A DNA stretch of 64,000 nucleotides. It comes from Burkholderia ambifaria AMMD. GTDB lineage: Bacteria > Pseudomonadota > Gammaproteobacteria > Burkholderiales > Burkholderiaceae. The position numbers were made by a program, and so were the translations under genes. Within the stretch, counting starts at the first letter, position 1. Each line of letters begins with the position of its first letter. This document shows, piece by piece, positions 56,917 through 64,000 of the stretch. Under the pieces are notes generated by a model. That model did no database searches. It saw nothing but the letters and a program-made list of their open reading frames with translations, and had not been told where the DNA came from. The DNA lies in the NCBI RefSeq assembly GCF_000203915.1, contig NC_008390.1:3472001-3536000 (forward strand), in the 5' to 3' direction.

Positions 56917-57720
56917 ATGCTCGATCTCGCCAATCGCTTCAATTTCGAAGGTCACCGGATCGCCTGGGGCACGCTCGGCGAAGGGCAGCCGCTCGTGCTC
57001 GTGCACGGCACGCCGTTTTCATCGCAGGTGTGGCGCCGGATCGCGCCGTGGCTCGCGCGGCGCCATCGCGTGTTCTTCTACGACCTGCTCGGCTACGGCC
57101 AGTCGGACATGCCCGACGCGGACGTATCGCTCGGCCGGCAGAACGTGCTGTTCGGCGCGCTGCTCGACGAATGGAATATTTCGCGCCCGCGCGTGCTTGC
57201 GCACGACTACGGCGGCGCGACGGTGCTGCGCGCGCATTTCCTCGACGGCATCGCCTATTCGGACCTGACGCTCGTGAACCCGGTCGCGATCGCGCCGCAG
57301 GGCTCGCCGTTCGTGCGGCATGTCGCGCAGCACGAAGCAGCGTTCACCGGGTTGCCGGCCTATGCGCATCACGCGCTCGTGTCGGCCTATATCGGCCAAG
57401 CGGTCGCGCAGCCGTTGAGCGACGACGTGCTGTCGATCTACCGCGCGCCATGGCTCACGCCCGCCGGCCAGGCCGCGTTCTATCGGCAAATCGCGCAGAT
57501 GCGCCAGCGCTACATCGAGGAAGCGGAGGCCCGCTACGCGCCGCCGGACTTTCCGGTGCGCATCGTCTGGGGCGAGGACGACCGGTGGATTCCGCTCGAA
57601 CAGGGGCAGGCGCTGGCCGATCGCATCGCGAACGGCAAGCTGATCAGGGTGCCGCGCGCCGGTCACCTGGTCCAGGAAGATGCGCCGGAGGCGATCGTCG
57701 CCGCCGTGCTCGACCGGTAG
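56917..57720 (+). CDS. Alpha/beta hydrolase with Asp nucleophile
   Basis: 267 residues; ACGGAGG lies 6 bases before the ATG. Standard fold: oxyanion segment VLVHGTPFSS (~29-38) and LLGYGQSDMP. The nucleophile elbow reads AHDYGGA with Asp97 rather than Ser. The acid is in WGEDDRW and the His in AGHLVQED (~250). Asp nucleophiles mark haloalkane dehalogenases, epoxide hydrolases and fluoroacetate-type dehalogenases, as opposed to esterases. HGTP rather than HGNP weakens a haloalkane dehalogenase call. Probably regulated by the divergent CGNR protein. Substrate unknown. Confidence 0.88.
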   Translation: MLDLANRFNFEGHRIAWGTLGEGQPLVLVHGTPFSSQVWRRIAPWLARRHRVFFYDLLGYGQSDMPDADVSLGRQNVLFGALLDEWNISRPRVLAHDYGGATVLRAHFLDGIAYSDLTLVNPVAIAPQGSPFVRHVAQHEAAFTGLPAYAHHALVSAYIGQAVAQPLSDDVLSIYRAPWLTPAGQAAFYRQIAQMRQRYIEEAEARYAPPDFPVRIVWGEDDRWIPLEQGQALADRIANGKLIRVPRAGHLVQEDAPEAIVAAVLDR

Positions 57721-57753
57721 GCGCACCGGCGCGGGTAGAACGTGCAGTGCCGC

Positions 57754-59208
57754 TTACCAGGGCAGCGAATAAGTCTTCGTATTCGTGAAGCTCTTCATCG
57801 CTTCCTGCACGCCCTCCTTGTAGCCGAGGCCCGAATCCTTCACGCCGCCGAACGGCGTCAGTTCGAGCCGGTAGCCCGGCACCTCGCGCACGTTCACGCT
57901 GCCGACCTCGAGCTCCGTGATGAAGCGCGTGATGCTGTCGAAGCGGTTCGTGCAGACCGATGACGACAACGCATAGTCGGTGCTGTTCGACATCCGGATC
58001 GCCTCGTCGATGTCGCGAAAGCGCATGATCGGCGACACGGGGCCGAACGTCTCGTACTTCACGAGCGGCATGTCGGGCGTCACGCGATCGACGACGGTCG
58101 GCGAGTACAGCGCACCATCGCGCACGTTGCCGACCAGCAGCCGCGCCCCGCGCGCAATCGCGTCGTTCACCTGCTGCTCGCAGAACTTCGCGGCCGCTTC
58201 GTCGATCACCGTGCCCATGTCGACCGACGGATCGGCCGGGTTCCCGTACGCCCATGCACGGGTTTTCTCGACGACCAGCTCGGTGAAGCGATCGGCCACC
58301 GCCTCGTGCACGAGCATCCGCTTGATCGCGGTGCAGCGCTGCCCCGAGTTCCTGTACGAACCCGACACGGCGAGCGTGCTCGCCTCGTCGAGATCGGCGT
58401 CTTCCATCACAATGATCGGATCGTTGCCGCCCAGCTCGAGCACCGCGCGCCGGTAGCCCATCCGCGACGCGATCGACTTGCCGATCGACACGCCGCCGGT
58501 AAACGTGATCAGGTCGATCGCCGGGTTCGTGATCAGCTCGTCCGCGATGTCCTGCGGGTCGCCGGTCACCACCTGCAGCATCTGCGGCGGCAGGCCGGCT
58601 TCATACAGGATGTCCGCGAACAGGTAGCACGACAGCGGCACCTTCTCCGACGGCTTCACGACGATCCGGTTGTTGGTCGCGACCGACGGCACGACCTTGT
58701 GCGCGACCTGGTTCATCGGATGGTTGAACGGCGTGATCGCGGAAATCACGCCGAGCAGCGGCTCGCGCTGCGTGTACACGCGGCGCTTCTTGCCGTGCGG
58801 CGTCAGATCGCACGAGAAGATCTGTCCGTCGTCCTTCAGCACTTCACCCGCGCCGAACGTGAGCACGTCGGCGACACGCCCGGCTTCATACGTCGAATCC
58901 TTGAGACACAACCCGGCCTCGGCCGTGATCAGCGCCGCGATCTCGGCGGTGCGCGCACGCACGATGTCGGCCGCGCGGCGCAGGATCGCCGCGCGCTCGT
59001 GGCGCGTGAGCGACGGCCGGTAGGCACGCGCGACCGCAAACGCGCGTCGCACGTCGTCGAGCGTCGCCTTCGGCACGGTGCCGACGAGCGCGCCGTCGTA
59101 CGGGTTGCGCACCTCGATCACCGCGTCGCGATGGATTCTTTCACCATCGATTCGCAGTGCTTCACGATGAAACCCGCAGGCGTCCGTCGATGCTGCAATG
59201 GCGTTCAT
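57754..59208 (-). CDS. phnY: Phosphonoacetaldehyde dehydrogenase
   Basis: 484 residues; GGGAGA lies six bases before the ATG. NAD-dependent aldehyde dehydrogenase fold: TPFNHPMNQVAHKV (~158-171), VVKPSEKVPLSCY, ITFTGGVSIGKSIA, base Glu in AVLELGGNDP (~255) and nucleophile Cys in NSGQRCTAIKR (~291). The generic family is clear. PhnY is assigned because phnA lies 27 bases upstream in the same unit and the sequence follows the PhnY-type variant motifs. It oxidises phosphonoacetaldehyde to phosphonoacetate. Confidence 0.88.
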   Translation of the reverse strand: MNAIAASTDACGFHREALRIDGERIHRDAVIEVRNPYDGALVGTVPKATLDDVRRAFAVARAYRPSLTRHERAAILRRAADIVRARTAEIAALITAEAGLCLKDSTYEAGRVADVLTFGAGEVLKDDGQIFSCDLTPHGKKRRVYTQREPLLGVISAITPFNHPMNQVAHKVVPSVATNNRIVVKPSEKVPLSCYLFADILYEAGLPPQMLQVVTGDPQDIADELITNPAIDLITFTGGVSIGKSIASRMGYRRAVLELGGNDPIIVMEDADLDEASTLAVSGSYRNSGQRCTAIKRMLVHEAVADRFTELVVEKTRAWAYGNPADPSVDMGTVIDEAAAKFCEQQVNDAIARGARLLVGNVRDGALYSPTVVDRVTPDMPLVKYETFGPVSPIMRFRDIDEAIRMSNSTDYALSSSVCTNRFDSITRFITELEVGSVNVREVPGYRLELTPFGGVKDSGLGYKEGVQEAMKSFTNTKTYSLPW

Positions 59209-59235
59209 GAATATCTCCCGGCGGATGCGTCCGCG

Positions 59236-60981
<1,746 letters not shown>

Positions 60982-61071
60982 TCATCGCCGCGCGCCGTCG
61001 TGCGGCGGTTTCGCTTTCGTTTTCCCGCCGTGCGCGGCACGGCAACCCGACTCTTACCGGCACGACACCCG

Positions 61072-62460
61072 ATGCGACCCTTCTGGATCGAACAAGCACT
61101 GTTCAACGACGGCGATCTCGCCCCCGCGCTGCAGGGCGCGACGCAGGCCGACGTCTGTATCGTCGGCGGCGGCTTCACCGGGCTCTGGACCGCGATCCAG
61201 GCGAAGCAGCAGAACCCGGCGCTCGACATCGTGATACTCGAGGCCGACCTGTGCGGCGCCGGCGCGAGCGGACGCAATGGCGGGTGCCTGCTCACGTGGT
61301 CCGCGAAATTCCTGACGCTGCGCCGGCTGTTCGGCGAAGCGGAAGCGATCCGGCTCGTGAAGGCGTCGGAGGCGGCCGTCCAGCACATCGCCGACTTCTG
61401 CCGCGCGCATCGCATCGATGCCGAACTGCGGCTCGACGGCACGCTGTACACGGCGACGTCGCGCGCGCAGATCGGCACGCTCGCGCCTGTGCTCGACGCG
61501 CTCGCCGCGTGCGGCATCCACAGCTACGAACCGCTGCCGGCCGCCGACGTCGCGCGCCGCTCGGGTTCCGTCCGCAATCTCGACGGCGTGTACTCACTGA
61601 TCGCCGCGACCGTGCATCCGGGCAAGCTCGCGCGCGGGCTGCGGCGCGTCGCGCTCGATATGGGGATCCGGATCCACGAGCGCACGCCGCTCGTCGACTT
61701 CACGCCGGGGCAGCCGGCCGTCGTGCGCACGCCGTCCGGCAGCGTGCGCGCGGGCAAGCTGGTGTTCGCGATCAACGCGTGGATGGCGAGCCGCTTCCCG
61801 CAGTTCGAACGCACGATCGCCGTCGTGTCGAGCGACATGGTCATCACCGAAAAATGCCCGGAATTGCTCGAGCAGACCGGGCTCGTGGACGGCGTATCGG
61901 TGCTCGATTCGCGGATCTTCGTGTACTACTACCGCACGACGGCCGATGGTCGGCTGATGCTCGGCAAGGGCGGCAATACGTTCTCCTGGCGCAGCCGCAT
62001 CGCGCCGGTGTTCGACCGGCGCTCGCCGTACGAGGCGCAGCTCACGCGGAGCCTGCGCGAATTCTTCCCGTCGCTCGCGGGCGTGCCGATCACCGCGAGC
62101 TGGAACGGTCCGTCGGACCGCTCGGTGACGGGCTTCCCGTTCTTCGGCCGCCTCGACGACGCGCCGAACGTGTTCTACGGCTTCGGCTATTCGGGCAACG
62201 GCGTCGGGCCGACCTACATGGGCGGGCAGATCCTGTCGTCGCTGGTGCTCGGCCTCGACAACGCATGGACGCGCAGCCCGATCGTGCGCGGCCCGCTCGG
62301 CCATTTCCCGCCGGAGCCGATCCGCTATGTCGGCGCGCACGTCGTGCGCAACGCGATCCGCCGCAAGGAGCGCGCGGAAGACGAGAGCCGGCGGCCGGCG
62401 GCCGTCGACACGTGGCTCGCGAAATTCGCGAGCGCGGCGGGGAAGGCGGACAAGGGGTGA
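61072..62460 (+). CDS. FAD-dependent amine oxidoreductase of phosphonate cluster
   Basis: 462 residues from ATG 61072; the frame is open 24 codons earlier without family features. DAO/glycine-oxidase fold: dinucleotide motif DVCIVGGGFTGLWTA (~29-43), ASGRNGGCLLTW (~66-77, flavin contact), YYYRTTADGRLMLGKGG (~283-300) and a C-terminal FYGFGYSGNGVGPTYMGG. Such enzymes oxidise primary or N-methyl amines to aldehydes or imines. Lying between phn genes and their regulator, the likely substrate is 2-aminoethylphosphonate or an N-methyl derivative, giving phosphonoacetaldehyde for PhnY. FAD oxidases of this kind have been reported in other phosphonate clusters. Reaction is inferred. Confidence 0.85.
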   Translation: MRPFWIEQALFNDGDLAPALQGATQADVCIVGGGFTGLWTAIQAKQQNPALDIVILEADLCGAGASGRNGGCLLTWSAKFLTLRRLFGEAEAIRLVKASEAAVQHIADFCRAHRIDAELRLDGTLYTATSRAQIGTLAPVLDALAACGIHSYEPLPAADVARRSGSVRNLDGVYSLIAATVHPGKLARGLRRVALDMGIRIHERTPLVDFTPGQPAVVRTPSGSVRAGKLVFAINAWMASRFPQFERTIAVVSSDMVITEKCPELLEQTGLVDGVSVLDSRIFVYYYRTTADGRLMLGKGGNTFSWRSRIAPVFDRRSPYEAQLTRSLREFFPSLAGVPITASWNGPSDRSVTGFPFFGRLDDAPNVFYGFGYSGNGVGPTYMGGQILSSLVLGLDNAWTRSPIVRGPLGHFPPEPIRYVGAHVVRNAIRRKERAEDESRRPAAVDTWLAKFASAAGKADKG

Positions 62461-62491
62461 CGAGGTTCCGATGCGATGACGTGACGCGCAA

Positions 62492-62520
62492 CGAAAAAGG
62501 GACGCTGCGAAGCGTCCCTT
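62492..62520 (-). terminator. Intrinsic terminator of the GntR gene
   Basis: AAGGGACGCT / AGCGTCCCTT, 10-bp stem with a GCGA loop. In the minus direction it is followed by TTTTTCG, 31 bases after the GntR stop. In the plus direction the T run is poor, so it may also weakly end the oxidoreductase transcript. Confidence 0.85.
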
Positions 62521-62551
62521 GGCTTTGGGTACGGCGTGCCGGGTGGCGGCG

Positions 62552-63280
62552 TTACACGCGCTCTGCTTTCTCCCGCGCCGCCTTGCCCGTCGCGGGCAGC
62601 CCCTGCTCGTGCGTGCGGCGCATCCGCGCGAGGCCGTGTGCGACGTGCTCGCGCACGAGCGCAACTGCCTTGTCCTCGTCGCCGCTCGCGAGCGCCTGCA
62701 CGATCTTGTCGTGCTCGGCCGCGGACACCGCGATCGCATCCTCTTCCGCCTCGATCGCGGCCTGGCGCAGCAGCCCGAGCTGGCGCACGAGCCGGCGATA
62801 GGTATCGATGAGGTGCGTATTGCCGACGCCGACCACCATCGCGTCGTGGAACTGCACGTTCAGCTCGGTGTAGCGCGTGACGTCGTGCGCCTTCGCGGCT
62901 TGCTTCATCGACTGGATGATGCCCTTCAGCACCTTCAGCGTGTCGGGCGAAATGCGCTTCGCGAGCGCCCGCGCGACCGACTCATCGAGCATCGCGCGCA
63001 CTTCGTAGATTTCCTCGGCCTCGCGCAGCGGCACGACCCGCACCGTCACGCCGCGGTTCTTCTCGTTGCGCAGGAGCCCAGCCTGCTCGAGCGCGCGGAA
63101 CGCTTCGCGCACGGGGCCGCGCGACACGTTCAGCCTGGTCGCGATATCGACTTCGTTGAGCTTCTCGCCGGGTGCATATTCGCCGGACACGATCGCGCGC
63201 TCGAGCATGTCCTGCACGATCATCGCGAGCGACTGGCTTTGCAGGAGTTCGATGGCGTTGAGGGCGGTCGGGGCGGTCAT
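62552..63280 (-). CDS. GntR-family (FadR subfamily) regulator of phosphonate genes
   Basis: 242 residues from ATG 63280. Winged helix ~17-85 (GEKLNEVDIATRLNVSRGPVREAFRALEQAGLL) and FCD effector domain ~100-220 with conserved His/Asp metal or ligand residues (FHDAMV, AAEHDKIV, REHVAHG). It has a strong promoter, TTGACA-17-TATACA (63369..63341), whose -35 lies inside an operator-like element identical in 11 of 12 bases to the one at the phn promoters. So it probably represses itself and the divergent phn units until a phosphonate-derived ligand binds. Confidence 0.93.
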   Translation of the reverse strand: MTAPTALNAIELLQSQSLAMIVQDMLERAIVSGEYAPGEKLNEVDIATRLNVSRGPVREAFRALEQAGLLRNEKNRGVTVRVVPLREAEEIYEVRAMLDESVARALAKRISPDTLKVLKGIIQSMKQAAKAHDVTRYTELNVQFHDAMVVGVGNTHLIDTYRRLVRQLGLLRQAAIEAEEDAIAVSAAEHDKIVQALASGDEDKAVALVREHVAHGLARMRRTHEQGLPATGKAAREKAERV

Positions 63281-63340
63281 GGTCGGGCAGGCAGCGACGC
63301 TGCGGGTGAAAACGAGGGCGCCATATCGGCGAATGGTCCC

Positions 63341-63373
63341 TGTATACCGTCGCCCCCCCACATTGTCAACAGT
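63341..63373 (-). promoter_or_regulatory. GntR promoter and operator
   Basis: -35 TTGACA at 63369..63364 and -10 TATACA at 63346..63341, 17-base spacer. The element ATTGTCAACAGT at 63362..63373 covers the -35 and differs by one base from the perfect palindrome at 60577..60588. Confidence 0.75.
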
Positions 63374-63408
63374 TTTCAGTTTCCAAAAACCAATCGCGCG
63401 GCCGACGT

Positions 63409-63455
63409 AAAAAAACGCCGGACCGCGCGATGTCAGCCTGCGCCGTCAGGCGGTC
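63409..63455 (-). terminator. Possible terminator of the phospholipase C gene
   Basis: In the minus direction GACCGC (63455..63450) can pair with GCGGTC (63426..63421) across the stop codon region, and CGGCG then TTTTTTT follows. The stem is short with a long loop, but the T run is good. Confidence 0.5.
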
Positions 63456-64000
63456 TGCTTCACCGGCCCCGGGTCGCTCTGGCTCGGCCGGCCCGTCTCG
63501 ACGTGGCCCGCGAAGCGGCGCACGACCTTGTCGTCGCCGCCGCGCAGCGTCGTCGCGGTGATCGTCAGATCGTACCAGCCGTGGCTCGACGACAGCTCGA
63601 CGTGATCCTCGATGCGTGCGCCCGGCTCCAGCGTGTAGGTGCGTGCATGCGCATGGCTGTACGCGTTGTCGACGACCACCCGGCACGCCGCGCGGCCGCT
63701 GTTGCGCAGCTGCAGGTACACGTGGCGGTTGCGCACGTCGTAGCCGATCTTCGCTTCCGGGTTCGCGTGACTGCCGTCCGCGGCCAGCCGCGTGTTGCCC
63801 TGGAACTCGCACAGATAGCCGTTCGGGCCATACGCGGCGAGATGGTAGTCGCCGCGCGCGGCCGACGTGCTCCAGGTATCGACGAAGCGGTCGTGCGACG
63901 ACACCGCGTAGCGGCGCGGCGGCGTCGCCGGATTGCGGCGGTCGTACACGTAGAACGCGGCGCCCGCGTCACCCGAGTTCGCGAAATCGAGCGACACGCT
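63446..64000 (-). CDS. Phosphocholine-type phospholipase C, C-terminal fragment
   Basis: The final ~184 codons of a gene entering from the right edge; reading continues through the last base of the window. The sequence is two short beta-sandwich repeats as at the end of bacterial acid-phosphatase-type phospholipases C (PlcH/PlcN): AFYVYDRRNPATPPRRYAVS, then DTWSTSAARGDYHLAAYGPNGYLCEFQG, and the second DVRNRHVYLQLRNSG...WYDLTI. The catalytic domain is outside. Full enzymes are Tat-exported and release phosphocholine from lipids. It adds a second phosphorus-scavenging function next to the phosphonate genes. Confidence 0.87.
   Translation of the reverse strand, partial: SVSLDFANSGDAGAAFYVYDRRNPATPPRRYAVSSHDRFVDTWSTSAARGDYHLAAYGPNGYLCEFQGNTRLAADGSHANPEAKIGYDVRNRHVYLQLRNSGRAACRVVVDNAYSHAHARTYTLEPGARIEDHVELSSSHGWYDLTITATTLRGGDDKVVRRFAGHVETGRPSQSDPGPVKQTA

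Overview
The window is GC-rich, densely coded DNA with the gene content and protein sequences of a Burkholderia, most likely of the B. cepacia complex and from the primary chromosome. The clues are the metX-metW pair, mreBCD-mrdA-rodA, gatCAB, the 210-residue QueE with a CX14CX2C cluster loop, an NtrY/NtrX-like pair, and a phosphocholine-type phospholipase C. No insertion sequence, prophage, integrase, CRISPR array or rRNA gene is visible. Two tRNA genes are present: Phe-GAA on the minus strand and Lys-CUU on the plus strand.

Region 1 (1-14.0 kb, minus strand) is a surface-adhesion locus. It holds a 4252-residue trimeric autotransporter adhesin built from in-frame tandem repeats, then an OmpA-like peptidoglycan-binding lipoprotein, then the first 72 codons of an Ig-like repeat protein that runs off the window. 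A 500-bp AT-rich gap separates it from core genes.

Region 2 (14.4-38 kb) is mostly housekeeping. A SAM-II (long-loop) type riboswitch precedes metX-metW, followed by ampG and a translationally coupled M48-like protein that lacks the catalytic glutamate. Next come an AraC regulator divergent from an alcohol dehydrogenase, xthA, a PPK2-type kinase, and gatCAB divergent from the cell-shape operon mreB-mreC-mreD-mrdA-rodA. A Sel1-repeat protein coupled to an HpcH/HpaI aldolase, the queuosine genes queC-queE-queD and tRNA-Phe complete the region.

Region 3 (37.5-54.7 kb) carries a rsmB-DUF4390-ntrY-ntrX-like operon, htpX, a LysE exporter, def-fmt divergent from dprA, a thioredoxin-like protein, topB, a LysR regulator facing a D-2-hydroxyacid dehydrogenase, a patatin-like lipase and a PaaI thioesterase.

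Region 4 (54.8-64 kb) is more accessory. It has tRNA-Lys, a DUF3592 membrane protein, and a CGNR zinc-finger regulator facing an alpha/beta hydrolase with an Asp nucleophile. Then comes a phosphonate catabolism cluster: phnA (phosphonoacetate hydrolase), phnY (phosphonoacetaldehyde dehydrogenase), a broken remnant of phnW (the aminoethylphosphonate transaminase), a DAO-family FAD oxidoreductase and a FadR-type GntR regulator. The same 12-bp near-palindrome sits on the divergent phn promoters and on the regulator's own promoter. The combination of a decayed transaminase and an adjacent amine oxidase suggests a rewired, oxidative entry into the PhnY-PhnA pathway; this is the most interesting system in the window. 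The 3' end of a phospholipase C gene closes the window.
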